From: Planctomycetaceae bacterium
GTDB taxonomy: Bacteria > Planctomycetota > Planctomycetia > Pirellulales > Pirellulaceae
Reading direction: 5' to 3'
Assembly (NCBI GenBank): GCA_027487485.1
Contig: JAIYDN010000084.1
Coordinates: 62,001 to 126,000 of the forward strand
DNA: 64,000 nt
In this document: positions 9,017 through 18,570 of the stretch, in pieces
Layout of the letters: each line of letters opens with the position of its first letter
Position numbering within the stretch: position 1 is the first letter of the stretch
Position numbers and translations under genes: made by a program
Notes under the pieces: generated by a model
Told to the model about the DNA's origin: nothing
Databases searched by the model: none
The model's input: the letters and a program-made list of their open reading frames with translations, nothing else

Positions 9017-10048
9017 ATGATGCGTTTACGCAAACAAAACTGGATAGCCCCATCATTCATTTCGGTCGCTCTTGTTGCGATTGCGTTGACGTTCTCTGGG
9101 TGCGAACCCGGTGCTCCCGGTGACTTCGCTTCAACGGAATCGCCAACCGGTGCACCCGTCTCAACACGTGCACCAAACAATACAAGCCGATCGCAAAGTC
9201 TACCCCCACGAACCAATCAGACCATTCTGATCGCTAGCTTCAATATCCAAGCGTTCGGCGAATCCAAAATGAACGACCCTTGGGTGATGGAACGCATTGT
9301 TGCTATCCTTCGCGAATTCGACATCGTCGCGATTCAAGAGGTACGTGCCAAGGATCAGACTCTGATGACGCGATTGATGCAGCTCGTCAATGCTCAAGGT
9401 GCACGATACGACTATCTACTTGGGCCTCGGCTTGGTCGGACGGTCTCCAAAGAACAGTATGCTTACGTGTACGACACCAATAAAGTCATCACCAGCCCGG
9501 ACGCGTCCTACACCATCCAAGATGAAAAAGATCTGCTTCATCGAGAACCGTTGGTGGCACGATTTGTCACAAAAGTTCCGCCCGACGTAAGACCCTTTTC
9601 ATTCTCGCTGGTGAACATGCACACCGATCCCGATGAAGTGAAGTACGAAATGCCTGTCATGCATGAGGTCCTAAAAAGCATCCGCGAATTCGAATATGTT
9701 TATGCTCAAGAGGACGACGTACTGCTGATGGGGGACTTGAATGCAAGCCCACGCCAGTTCGGACCGCTCGCTCAAGTTCCTGGACTCTATTGGATCATCG
9801 ACCAAGAGCCCACGAATACCATTCGAAAAAGCGTTTACGACAACATCATCTTCGACCGCGGGCTTACTAACGAGTACACCGGACGTTCCGGAGTTCTTGA
9901 CATGACGCAGATGTTTGGCTGCAAAACCGAAGAAGCTTTGAAGATCTCCGACCACCTACCGATCTGGGCCGAGTTTGTCACCGTCGAACAAGTACCCGGC
10001 GTCACGGCTCAATTCTTTGGACAAGCAGGTTCAGGTTCTGTTCGCTAG
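9017..10048 (+). CDS. Lipoprotein of the endonuclease/exonuclease/phosphatase (DNase I-like) family
   Basis: 343 residues. The N-terminus is a lipoprotein signal (basic start, hydrophobic stretch, lipobox LTFSGC with the Cys near residue 29), followed by a Ser/Thr/Pro-rich linker. The catalytic domain (about residues 68-325) shows the family signature set: ASFNIQAFGE, DIVAIQEVR with the metal-binding Glu, SLVNMHTDP with His, LLMGDLNASP (Asp-x-Asn), and SDHLPIWAEF (Ser-Asp-His). It is therefore a metal-dependent phosphodiesterase or nuclease anchored on the outside of a membrane. The true substrate (DNA, phospholipid, other phosphoester) is not known. GGAGG precedes the tandem ATG ATG start; either ATG could be used. 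Confidence 0.88.
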   Translation: MMRLRKQNWIAPSFISVALVAIALTFSGCEPGAPGDFASTESPTGAPVSTRAPNNTSRSQSLPPRTNQTILIASFNIQAFGESKMNDPWVMERIVAILREFDIVAIQEVRAKDQTLMTRLMQLVNAQGARYDYLLGPRLGRTVSKEQYAYVYDTNKVITSPDASYTIQDEKDLLHREPLVARFVTKVPPDVRPFSFSLVNMHTDPDEVKYEMPVMHEVLKSIREFEYVYAQEDDVLLMGDLNASPRQFGPLAQVPGLYWIIDQEPTNTIRKSVYDNIIFDRGLTNEYTGRSGVLDMTQMFGCKTEEALKISDHLPIWAEFVTVEQVPGVTAQFFGQAGSGSVR

Positions 10049-10070
10049 ACAGCAAGCGGCGCTGTAACAG

Positions 10071-10113
10071 TGTAGAGCAGTTGTCCTCAACTGCTCAGAA
10101 CTGCCAACCAGGC
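10071..10113. repeat. Dispersed hairpin repeat, partial copy A
   Basis: Begins TGTAGAGCAGTTG and contains a perfect hairpin GAGCAGTTG-TCCT-CAACTGCTC followed by AGAACTGCCAACCAGGC. It lies in the convergent spacer between the endonuclease-like gene and recA. The same block recurs at 10260-10302 and at 51861-51902. The 451-bp spacer 10049-10499 holds no gene I can support. Confidence 0.8.
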
Positions 10114-10218
10114 ATCCTTCTCGACTAAACCAGACCAAAGCAAAACGCTTCCATTGCGATTGTCGATTCTTGAGTCGCACGTGAAGTGCCGCCAACGGTG
10201 AACTTGAGATGGGGAACC

Positions 10219-10302
10219 GCTGCAAGCTTCATGAACAGTTGAGGACAACTGTTCGACATTGTAGAGCATTTGTCCTTAACTGCTCAGAACTGCCAACCAG
10301 GC
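10219..10302. repeat. Dispersed twin-hairpin repeat, full copy B
   Basis: Reads GCTGCAAGCTTCATGAACAG onward. It contains hairpin 1 GAACAGTTG-AGGA-CAACTGTTC and a decayed hairpin 2 (CATTTGTCCTTAACTG, two changes from CAGTTGTCCTCAACTG). The two 16-base cores of the element are complementary to each other, so the unit can fold as two small hairpins or one long one. The same element occurs at 51820-51902 and 52190-52236. Confidence 0.85.
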
Positions 10303-10499
10303 TTCTTTCCCAACGAAACCAAACTAAAACGATAAAGTTTCCATCGTGATTTTCGCTCGAATATCGCAAACGAGTTCATCGGAATACTCGAATTCTCGCG
10401 CACTCGCTCGAAAATGGCAGAAGATACACCCTATCAAGCTCACCCGCGGTTCAGTGGAAACTACCTGAACCTGCGGGTTGGTTTTGCCCTAGACTTGGC

Positions 10500-11636
10500 T
10501 TAGGAATCTGCTTCGACTTCCTCTTCTTCCACTTCCGCATCTTCTGGCTTTCCTTCCGGCCCGGAATATCCGCCTGCTGCGATGATCGCTTCGCGAATTT
10601 CGTTAGCGACTTGCTTGTTTTCAACCAGATAGTTCCTAGCCTTTTCTTTGCCCTGGCCGATGTAGGTCTCGCCGTACTTGAACCAAGCGCCACTTCGATT
10701 GATGATCTTATGAGCCGTGCCCAAGTCCAACAAATCGCCTTCGAAGCTAATGCCACAGGTGTGCATCATGTCGAACTCGGCCACTCGGAACGGAGGCGCG
10801 ACCTTGTTCTTGACGATCTTTGTCTTGACGCGTTGCCCGACGATATCTTCGCCGTCTTTCAATTGCCCGATCCGTCGAACATCGATTCGGCAAGAAGCAT
10901 AAAACTTCAAAGCTCGCCCACCAGGAGTTGTCTCTGGCGAGCCGTACGACATTCCACCAATCTTGTCCCGAATCTGGTTGATGAAGATGACGGATGTCTT
11001 GCTCTTGGCAATCGCTCCTGTCAACTTTCGCATCGATTGACTCATCAATCGCGCTTGGAGACCAATGTGAGTGTCGCCAATCTCCCCTTCCAATTCCTGC
11101 TTGGGAACAAGTGCAGCCACCGAGTCAATCACGATGACATCCACCGCATTGCTCTTCACAAGCATCTCAGTAATCTGCATCGCTTCTTCGCCGCTACTGG
11201 GTTGACTCACCAAAAGCGAATGCAATTCCACCCCTAACTTTTTCCCCCAGCTTGGATCGAAAGCGTGTTCCGCATCGATGATCGCTGCGATTCCGCCAGC
11301 TTTTTGAGCTTGGGCACAAATATGCAATGCAATGGTGGTTTTACCGCTGGATTCCGGGCCAAAAATCTCAATGATTCGCCCGCGTGGAACCCCCATGCCA
11401 CCCAAGGCCATATCCAGCGAAAGCGATCCGGTGCTGATACCTTCGATCTTCAATTGAGCTTCGCCGCCAAGAGGCATGATCGAACCTTCGCCAAACTGCT
11501 TCTCAATCTGCTGAAGCGTTGTTTTCAGCCCTGGTTCTCGTTTCAAAATATTCTCGAGACCGGTTATCCGCTCGGCTGGCGGGGCGTTCTTATCTACCTT
11601 TTTCTTGCCTGTTGACTTGCTGGATGATGCTGCCAT
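10500..11636 (-). CDS. recA: Recombinase RecA
   Basis: 378 residues. ATP-dependent strand exchange and the SOS co-protease. Walker A is GPESSGKTT, with DAEHAFDP, Walker [13 protein letters not shown], the loop-2 region [20 protein letters not shown] and GRALKFYAS. The N-terminal ~45 residues are a Lys/Ser-rich extension before the family core ([12 protein letters not shown]). The C-terminal ~25 residues are strongly acidic (EEEEVEAD), a normal RecA feature. An AAGGGA-type ribosome site precedes the ATG. It is transcribed alone, divergent from kdsD; no LexA-type operator was recognised in the 11637-11967 region. Confidence 0.98.
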   Translation of the reverse strand: MAASSSKSTGKKKVDKNAPPAERITGLENILKREPGLKTTLQQIEKQFGEGSIMPLGGEAQLKIEGISTGSLSLDMALGGMGVPRGRIIEIFGPESSGKTTIALHICAQAQKAGGIAAIIDAEHAFDPSWGKKLGVELHSLLVSQPSSGEEAMQITEMLVKSNAVDVIVIDSVAALVPKQELEGEIGDTHIGLQARLMSQSMRKLTGAIAKSKTSVIFINQIRDKIGGMSYGSPETTPGGRALKFYASCRIDVRRIGQLKDGEDIVGQRVKTKIVKNKVAPPFRVAEFDMMHTCGISFEGDLLDLGTAHKIINRSGAWFKYGETYIGQGKEKARNYLVENKQVANEIREAIIAAGGYSGPEGKPEDAEVEEEEVEADS

Positions 11637-12033
11637 TCCGAAAATTCCCTTTTGCTGAATAAAGCTGAAAGATGCTGGTTCTAAAGAAACATATTGGTTG
11701 ACTTGCAGAAGTTTGAATTCAACAACTACGATGCTAACGCATTCCGGTGCCGGCTACAACAATGCTCGCCAATTCGATACCTAAGTTTTCGACACAGCCG
11801 GGACACGTTTGGTCACTCCCCCTAGAGAATCTTTGAAACCCCAGAAAATCTCAGAAACAGCCATTTGCCAGCATTCATGTCGGGGTTGCTGCAACAGCCT
11901 CCTGTCTGTTACCCTGAGAAGTTGTCCAAATTGCTGGCGGCATCTTTGCGAAGACGGCCAGCCTTCGATGGAAAACGAATGGACTGAAACTCGACAAGCC
12001 ACTGAAACTCGACTAGCCAAGGACGGCTTTTAC

Positions 12034-13173
12034 ATGAATATGCGACTTCCATCACGGCGGAATGGAGCAAACGCAACAGCCAAGCGGCGACGTTTGGCGC
12101 GTGGGGCGGACATTCTGACCCAAGCTGCGAATTCCATCCAAGCACTCGCGGAATCAATCGATGAAGATTTCTTGGTTGCGGTCGATAAACTCCTTGCGAT
12201 GCAAGGGTGCTTGATTGTGTGTGGAATCGGCAAGGCAGGTCTGATCGGAAAAAAACTGGCCGCAACCTTTGCCTCGACCGGCACTCGAGCTCATTTTCTG
12301 CACCCATCGGAAGCGGTTCATGGCGACCTAGGATGCGTCGGCCCCTTAGATGTAGTCTTGATGTTGTCCAACAGCGGAGCGACCGAAGAAATTGTTCGAA
12401 TTCTGCCCTTCATGATCCGAAAGTCCGCGGGCGTGATTGCGATCACTAGCGGCGCCAATAGCCCTTTGGCACGGCAGGCGGACATCGCTCTGATTTTGCC
12501 CCCATGCCGCGAAGCCTGCTTGCATAATCTTGCCCCCAGCACCAGCACAACCGCCATGATGGCCATTGGTGACGCGCTCGCCTTGGTCGTTAGCGAGGCT
12601 CGAGGTTTCGGTGTTGAAGAGTTTGCGGAATTGCACCCAGGTGGCTCGCTTGGCAAACGCCTGGCCTCCGTAGATGAAGTGATGCGTTCGGTTCAAGAGT
12701 GTCGAATCGCTTCCAGCAAAGTCTCCATTCGTGCGATGTTGGTCGATGCCGCGAAGCCTGGCAGAAGATCCGGAGCTACCATGCTGGTGGACGATCAGCA
12801 ACGTCTCGAGGGCATCTTCACCGACAGCGATCTCGCACGATTGTTGGAACAACGTCGTGATTGCGATTTGGACACCTGCGTCGCAGACTTGATGACCAAG
12901 AGCTTCTCAGCGATCCAGTCAGGAGCTCGACTCACGGATGCCATCGATATCATGGTGCAACGCAAAATTAGCGAACTGCCTGTGGTGGATGCAGAGGACC
13001 ATCCGATCGGGCTCATCGATATCACCGACGTGTTAGGACTGGACCATGATCTAACGAGCGATGCCACCTGTCGCCCGTCAAGCAATCTCGCCCCGTCCAC
13101 CAAGAACGATTGGCCCAGCGGCCCTTCGTCACTGAGGCTTTTTGGCTCTGACGCCTTTCGAGAGGAATCCTAA
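12034..13173 (+). CDS. kdsD: D-arabinose-5-phosphate isomerase (KdsD/KpsF), SIS plus two CBS domains
   Basis: About 379 residues from the ATG at 12034. ATGs at 11968 and 12040, and a longer frame with a TTG at 11809, are also open, and the exact start is uncertain. It interconverts ribulose-5-phosphate and arabinose-5-phosphate, the first step to KDO for LPS. SIS domain: GIGKAGLIGKKLAATFASTG, HPSEAVHGDLG, LSNSGATEE and LAPSTSTTAMMAIGDALA. It is followed by AELHPGGSLGKRL and paired CBS domains (VDDQQRLEGIFTDSDLAR; VVDAEDHPIGLIDITDVLG). A C-terminal tail of about 40 residues beyond the CBS pair is unusual. The stop overlaps the kdsC start by one base. Confidence 0.92.
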   Translation: MNMRLPSRRNGANATAKRRRLARGADILTQAANSIQALAESIDEDFLVAVDKLLAMQGCLIVCGIGKAGLIGKKLAATFASTGTRAHFLHPSEAVHGDLGCVGPLDVVLMLSNSGATEEIVRILPFMIRKSAGVIAITSGANSPLARQADIALILPPCREACLHNLAPSTSTTAMMAIGDALALVVSEARGFGVEEFAELHPGGSLGKRLASVDEVMRSVQECRIASSKVSIRAMLVDAAKPGRRSGATMLVDDQQRLEGIFTDSDLARLLEQRRDCDLDTCVADLMTKSFSAIQSGARLTDAIDIMVQRKISELPVVDAEDHPIGLIDITDVLGLDHDLTSDATCRPSSNLAPSTKNDWPSGPSSLRLFGSDAFREES

Positions 13174-13700
13174 TGGCTCCGCGCGATACCGAGATTGCAA
13201 AACCCATTCGATTGATCCTGTCGGATGTGGATGGGGTTCTGACCGATGGAAACATCACCATCGATAATGCGGGTGTCGAGAGCAAGTCGTTTTACGTCCG
13301 TGACGGGCATGCCATCAAGTTATGGTGCAAAGCCGGTTTCCAATTCGGTCTATTAACCGCCCGCAATTCGCAAATCGTAAAATTGCGAGCAGCCGAACTA
13401 GGAATCACTTTGGTCCGGCAAGGCTTTCAAGAGAAACTACCAGCCGCTCGCGAGATGATCCAGCAAGCTGGCGTCGAAATGCACGAGGTGTGCTACATCG
13501 GCGACGATCTTCCGGACATGCCTGTCATGCACGAAGTGGGCTTGAGCGCAACCGTCGCAGACGGTGCACCTGAAGTGAAACATGCTGCCAAATGGACCAT
13601 GAATGCCAACGGTGGACGCGGCGCAGTTCGTGAACTGATTGAACGATTGCTCAAAGCAAAAGGTCGATGGGAGGACTTCGTACCCAATCGATTCTCATAA
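13173..13700 (+). CDS. kdsC: 3-deoxy-D-manno-octulosonate-8-phosphate phosphatase KdsC (HAD)
   Basis: 175 residues. It removes phosphate from KDO-8-phosphate. Motif I is LSDVDGVLTDG with the catalytic Asp-x-Asp. Also visible are FYVRDGHAIKLWCKAGF, LLTARNSQIVKLRAAELG and the acidic motif YIGDDLPDMPVM. Length is typical of the capless KdsC tetramer family. AGGA lies upstream of the ATG, and the start shares one base with the kdsD stop (TAATG). The following Lpt-like gene starts on its own last base in the same way, so all three are translationally coupled in a single LPS-biogenesis operon. Confidence 0.95.
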   Translation: MAPRDTEIAKPIRLILSDVDGVLTDGNITIDNAGVESKSFYVRDGHAIKLWCKAGFQFGLLTARNSQIVKLRAAELGITLVRQGFQEKLPAAREMIQQAGVEMHEVCYIGDDLPDMPVMHEVGLSATVADGAPEVKHAAKWTMNANGGRGAVRELIERLLKAKGRWEDFVPNRFS

Positions 13701-16700
13701 TGTTTCTTCGTGATTATCTTCGCATACTTGTTCCCTTGCTTGTTGTGTTCGGTGCGTACCTGGGCATCGCTGTCCCATTTCTTGAACCCGTAGCATCCGA
13801 ACAAAAAAGAGCGGTCGCAAACGCTTCTGCTCCGATCCATCGCACGGAATGGTGGGAAGAACTTTTTCCAGAAGGGGATTGGCAACGTTCCTCGCCCCGT
13901 ATTGTGAAGACGGAAAACGCTATTCTCTTATTTCAGTCACGCGAACAAAAAACGAAGACACGTTGGCATTTCAAACCGCTGACAATCATCATCCCTCAAG
14001 GGGACGCCGAATCGACGAAGCGAGCGATCGTGATCAAGAACTCGAACGGTGCAGAAATCGAATTCAAGTCAGAAGTCGAGTGGAGCAAAGACCTTCCCCC
14101 CGTCGAGACGGGACAATTGATGGGAGCCATCACCATCAACTCGCCTCCCAGCGAACCGGGTAAGAACGATGGTATGTCGATTGAAACCAGAGACGTTCGT
14201 ATCAACAAACGGCAGATATGGACGGACCAAGCCATCGATATGAAACTGGGTAATTCCCGCATCGAAGGGCGCATGCTTGCGATTTATCTGGACAAGGATC
14301 TACTAACCTCCGACGAATCTAATAAGGAACGGCATACGCCCTTCAATGGCCTGGATTACCTGGATCTATTCTATGTGGATCGCGTTAGGATAGAACTGGA
14401 TCCAGGTGGACTTTGGCCAAGTGAAAAGATACCAGACATTCGGTCGCGACCCGCGTATGCAACTCTCAAATGCAAGGGATCGTTTAAGTTCGAATTTCAT
14501 CAATCACAAGCCATCCTGCAAAACGGTGTCCACATGGAGCACCTTGTTCAGGGACTTCCCCCGGATACATTTGATTGCCACGAACTGCGTCTGAACGTAG
14601 GGTGGGACGGTTCCCCAAACACCAAGACCCAAGCAAGCTCCTTGCAATCAAGTACTTCCAATTGGAAGGTCGAACGACTGGAGGCCTTCGGAGCCTCGCG
14701 AGCCGACTCCAAAGATCATTCGGGTTGGCTAAAACTGATTGCACCTGGAATGCAAGCCGAAGCCTTCGGGCAACATCTCGTGATGGATATGATCAATGGC
14801 ATGATCACGCTCAGCAACAAACTGCCAGGCGTGATGGCACGCGAACCATCCCCTGTTTATCTGCGCCGCGAGTCCATTCAAGTTTGGTCGCCCGAAGTTC
14901 AGTATCTGAATCCAGACGCGATCGCAAACGCCATCGCATCACCCACCAACGGATCGAATCCTGCGCTGCCTAACGTCGCGAAAACACCTCGTTTGGGTGC
15001 GATTCAAGCGTCAGGTGCCGGAGTGGCTCAAATGGAGAGCCAAGGAGAATCCTGGAAGTTGTCTTGGGGGAAACGTCTGCTCGTTCGACCCGATGCAGAC
15101 AAAGATCTCCTGATTATCGAGGGAAGTGCCAACGTCAGCAATCCAGCTCAAGGTCGGTTCATCGCGGAACAGCTTTACCTTTGGATGACACCTACTTCCC
15201 CCCAACGAGCGGCCGAACTCGCATCGCTGTATCCGTCCGGAAACGTGCCTCAATTGCTGCCGGACCGCATGAGCGCAGAAGGGGATGTTGTTGTTAATTC
15301 ACCGCAACTGCGGGCTCAAGTTCAAACCCTGCAAGTTTGGTTCTCTTTTCCTTCGCCGATTCAGGCTTCCACCATTGCGACCGCGCCTCTGTCGGGGGCG
15401 TCATTATCGAGTGCGCCTTCGGGCAAAACGAACTCGCTCGCATTGGGCTCACCTGCGGGGCCAGGGCCAAGCCCGCTTTTGCAGCCCACCCTTCCCACCA
15501 CCCAGCTCAACCCAAACGTGCGCAATAACGCTGCTCCGAAACAACCCGTGTCACCCATGAATGTTACCGCCAACTTCCTTCGAGCTCGTGTGATCACGAC
15601 GGCTAGTGGAACGTTGATCGATGACTTAAACCTGGAAGGGAACTTCACCCTGACTAAAGATCAAGTTTCCGTCGATTCGCCTTGGCCTTTTACCGCCACC
15701 GGTGACCGTTTGCAATTGAAACAAAATCAAAAAGAAACAACGGACATTACCATTGTCGGCCAACCTGGCAAAGATGCCAAGGTTGCAATCGGTACGGGAT
15801 GGATCGTTGCTCCAGAATTAAAGTTGTTGCAAAGCGAAAATCATTTTTGGATCGATCATCCCGGCGAATTGGTCATTCCAGTTGAAGTGATGGAGCGGTC
15901 TAACTCCGCGAACCTTTCGGTAGCCACAGGCACCTCCCTGATTAGCAATCCAACGACCCAACGGCCGTCCGGTACCCTGGGCATCTACACCCCAGGATCA
16001 GTGCCTAACTTAGCCTCGCCGAACCAGACTCAGAACGACAAAATGAAATGGAAAGAACCACCTCGCATTCGATGGGGACAACGCATGACCTTCGATGGGC
16101 GAACCGCTCGATTCGGCGGTGGAGTGACCATTGATAGTCGATTGGAAACGGACCCCTCAACACTGTGGCATATCTCCGCTCGCTCCGACACCATGGTCAT
16201 CGACATGGACCAGCCCGTCCCGCTGCGCAGTGAAGGGGTCGAGACGTCGAATACCAAACCACAGGTTTCAACCATTCGGTTGGAAGGCAACGTGGATCTT
16301 CGCACGGTCCAAACCGATCACAAGTTAAACCGACGTTCGCTAGAGCAATTGAAGTTACCTCAATTGGATTTTATGGTGCCAAGCCAAACTTGGATCGGCT
16401 ATGGACCAGGTGAACTTTGGAGCCGACGAATCGGTGCCAACCCCATGCAAGCTAGCCTTCCTGGATCCAATGATCCACGTAGCATGCCTCAAGACGTCCG
16501 AGAAGAAGATCGACTTCAGTGCATCCACTTGACATTTATGGGACGCATGGAAGGGGCTCTTCAGACGCGGATGGCTACCTTCTACGATCGCATTGATTCG
16601 TTGATCGGACCTATTCGCGATTGGGACGATGAAGTCAATGTGCATCGCAGCGGTGAAACCTTGGGACCCAACCAAAGCCGGTTGATTTCCGACCAGTTAT

Positions 16701-17203
16701 CTTTGTTCGACGCGTCGAGCCTAAGCTGGAACCAAAGCGCGCAGAACGGGTCGGCCGGGCCGAACGCTTCTGCATGGGAAGTCGTCGCTCAAAGCCGCGT
16801 TTCTATGTCTTCAAGAACCGATCGAGGAGACTTGACGATCGAGGCAGACCGCCTCGGTTACTCGGCAGCCAAAGACACGGTTCGAATCGACCGCTCCCCT
16901 CGCCAAGCGGCCGTGATAAGACAAGTTCTGAACGATGGCAACGCACCGCTGGAGATGCATGTTAGCACCGCTTCGCTCAAACTGAAAACCAACGAAATCG
17001 ATATTCAAATGACGAAGTTCGAAGGTGGATTGCCAGCCAACTTCCAAACCGCAGGACAAACGCCTGGCGGCTCAGCGCCACCGGGCCCCATGACGGTTCA
17101 ACCGCCTCGCTCTTCCGACGGCTCGAACTCAGGCTCAATCCCTTCTCTTCGGGACTTTAATAATCCTCTTCAACCTAACTCGGACCGCAATCGCCGAAAA
17201 TAG
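13700..17203 (+). CDS. Very large LptC/LptA (OstA)-like LPS-export protein
   Basis: 1167 residues from the ATG at 13700, which overlaps the kdsC stop by one base. One N-terminal membrane segment (LVPLLVVFGAYLGIAVPFL, about residues 9-27) is followed by an LptC-like region (MSIETRDVRINKRQIWTDQ, about residues 155-175). Several long beta-rich stretches then resemble OstA/LptA repeats (SWGKRLLVRPD, LIIEGSANVSNP, RMTFDGRTARFGGGVTI). A Pro/Ser-rich linker (about residues 570-620) and a disordered Pro/Gly/Ser tail are present. Its place after kdsD-kdsC matches lptC-lptA in E. coli. The inferred role is a periplasmic bridge carrying LPS from the inner to the outer membrane. Family LptC plus LptA would be only ~370 residues, so this is much expanded; assignment rests on position and weak motif similarity. 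Confidence 0.6.
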   Translation: MFLRDYLRILVPLLVVFGAYLGIAVPFLEPVASEQKRAVANASAPIHRTEWWEELFPEGDWQRSSPRIVKTENAILLFQSREQKTKTRWHFKPLTIIIPQGDAESTKRAIVIKNSNGAEIEFKSEVEWSKDLPPVETGQLMGAITINSPPSEPGKNDGMSIETRDVRINKRQIWTDQAIDMKLGNSRIEGRMLAIYLDKDLLTSDESNKERHTPFNGLDYLDLFYVDRVRIELDPGGLWPSEKIPDIRSRPAYATLKCKGSFKFEFHQSQAILQNGVHMEHLVQGLPPDTFDCHELRLNVGWDGSPNTKTQASSLQSSTSNWKVERLEAFGASRADSKDHSGWLKLIAPGMQAEAFGQHLVMDMINGMITLSNKLPGVMAREPSPVYLRRESIQVWSPEVQYLNPDAIANAIASPTNGSNPALPNVAKTPRLGAIQASGAGVAQMESQGESWKLSWGKRLLVRPDADKDLLIIEGSANVSNPAQGRFIAEQLYLWMTPTSPQRAAELASLYPSGNVPQLLPDRMSAEGDVVVNSPQLRAQVQTLQVWFSFPSPIQASTIATAPLSGASLSSAPSGKTNSLALGSPAGPGPSPLLQPTLPTTQLNPNVRNNAAPKQPVSPMNVTANFLRARVITTASGTLIDDLNLEGNFTLTKDQVSVDSPWPFTATGDRLQLKQNQKETTDITIVGQPGKDAKVAIGTGWIVAPELKLLQSENHFWIDHPGELVIPVEVMERSNSANLSVATGTSLISNPTTQRPSGTLGIYTPGSVPNLASPNQTQNDKMKWKEPPRIRWGQRMTFDGRTARFGGGVTIDSRLETDPSTLWHISARSDTMVIDMDQPVPLRSEGVETSNTKPQVSTIRLEGNVDLRTVQTDHKLNRRSLEQLKLPQLDFMVPSQTWIGYGPGELWSRRIGANPMQASLPGSNDPRSMPQDVREEDRLQCIHLTFMGRMEGALQTRMATFYDRIDSLIGPIRDWDDEVNVHRSGETLGPNQSRLISDQLSLFDASSLSWNQSAQNGSAGPNASAWEVVAQSRVSMSSRTDRGDLTIEADRLGYSAAKDTVRIDRSPRQAAVIRQVLNDGNAPLEMHVSTASLKLKTNEIDIQMTKFEGGLPANFQTAGQTPGGSAPPGPMTVQPPRSSDGSNSGSIPSLRDFNNPLQPNSDRNRRK

Positions 17204-17310
17204 GAAGCAGTCGGATGGTGCGAGATTATTTTCTATGCGGGTAACCTAACTAGGTGCATTCAGGTACCATATCTGGCAACTCCCCATGTTATGTTCCACC
17301 TGAAAAGCAC

Positions 17311-18570
17311 ATGTTCAAATTCATTCATGCAGCAGACATCCATCTGGACAGTCCGCTACGAGGCTTAGAACGTTACGAAGGCGCGCCAGTCCAGCGAATT
17401 CGCGATGCTTCTAGAACGGCTCTCGAGAATCTAGTGTCGCTGGCGATTCAAGAAAAAGTCGCGTTTGTCCTGATTGCCGGCGATTTGTACGACGGGGATT
17501 GGCGCGAATACCGAACGGGCCTTCATTTCGTGCAACAAGCGAATAAACTTCGCGATGCAAAGATCCCTCTCTACCTGATTGCGGGCAATCATGATGCAGC
17601 CAATCGAATGACGAAGTCTTTGACCCTGCCAGAGAACGTCACTTTCTTCGATAGTAAAGCCGCTCACAGTGTCACTCTGGAATCGGTCAACGTCGCGATT
17701 CACGGACAAAGCTTTGAGACCGTCGCTGTGACAGAAGATTTGTCGTTAGCCTATCCCATGGCCATCCCCGGTTCGTTCAACATCGGCTTGCTGCACACGT
17801 GTGGGAATGGTCGCGAAGGACACGAGCGCTATGCACCATGCTCCATCGAAGGGCTCAAGCTGAAAGGATATGACTACTGGGCGCTTGGACACGTTCATAC
17901 ACGAGAAACTCTTAGCGAAAAACCTTATATTGCATTCCCTGGAAACATCCAAGGACGCCACGCCAGAGAAACGGGACCGAAGGGTTGCTTGCTGGTCTCC
18001 GTAGATGACAACAGTGCCTGCCATGTGCAATTTCAGCCTTTGGACGTTGTTCGATGGGAGGTTGCCAATGTCGATGTCTCCGAAGCCGTTTCATTGGACG
18101 ACATTCTGGCCATCTGCTCGGCTGTCATCGAACGTGCTTACCGTGCTGCCGAAGGTCGCGTGCTTGCCATGCGTCTTCTGATTTCTGGACGAACCACATT
18201 GCACGATACTCTCCTGGCACAACGTCACTCTGTTATCAATGAAATTCGGTCGATCGCGACCGATGTTGGCTCCGGAGATGTATGGCTAGAGAAGATCAAG
18301 ATCGAGACAGCATCCACCCTCGTCTCAGACTTAGATCCGGCGGTGTCGGACGATGCCTTGGGCGAGATCGCTTTGCTTTTCCAGCACGCAAACAATACTC
18401 CTTCACTCCTGATGGATCTGGGACTTGATCTGTCCGATGCCTTCAAGAAACTGCCAGCGGAGTTAAAGGACACGATTCCAATCGAGAGTGACGCCTGGCA
18501 ACGTTCCGTTCTCGAAGAAGCTCAGTCTCGATTGCTTGGCGAGCTACAAGGTACTGAGGCAAGCCAATGA
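17311..18570 (+). CDS. Mre11/SbcD-type DNA repair metallophosphoesterase (YhaO-like)
   Basis: 419 residues from the ATG at 17311 (MFKFIHAADIHLDSPL); an upstream in-frame start at 17254 adds 19 unlikely residues. Calcineurin-like phosphoesterase with all five metal-binding blocks: HAADIHLDSPLRG, VLIAGDLYDGDW, LIAGNHDAANR, LLHTCGN and WALGHVHTRE. This set is typical of SbcD/Mre11 and, with the neighbour, of the YhaO branch. The C-terminal ~150 residues form the cap/interaction region. The stop overlaps the next gene by 4 bp (ATGA), which is the ATPase partner, so a nuclease-ATPase complex for DNA end processing is expected. Confidence 0.88.
   Translation: MFKFIHAADIHLDSPLRGLERYEGAPVQRIRDASRTALENLVSLAIQEKVAFVLIAGDLYDGDWREYRTGLHFVQQANKLRDAKIPLYLIAGNHDAANRMTKSLTLPENVTFFDSKAAHSVTLESVNVAIHGQSFETVAVTEDLSLAYPMAIPGSFNIGLLHTCGNGREGHERYAPCSIEGLKLKGYDYWALGHVHTRETLSEKPYIAFPGNIQGRHARETGPKGCLLVSVDDNSACHVQFQPLDVVRWEVANVDVSEAVSLDDILAICSAVIERAYRAAEGRVLAMRLLISGRTTLHDTLLAQRHSVINEIRSIATDVGSGDVWLEKIKIETASTLVSDLDPAVSDDALGEIALLFQHANNTPSLLMDLGLDLSDAFKKLPAELKDTIPIESDAWQRSVLEEAQSRLLGELQGTEASQ

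Noticed and set aside
11637-11967. LexA-type operator upstream of recA
   Set aside because: No convincing palindrome was found by eye; the planctomycete LexA site is not known to me.
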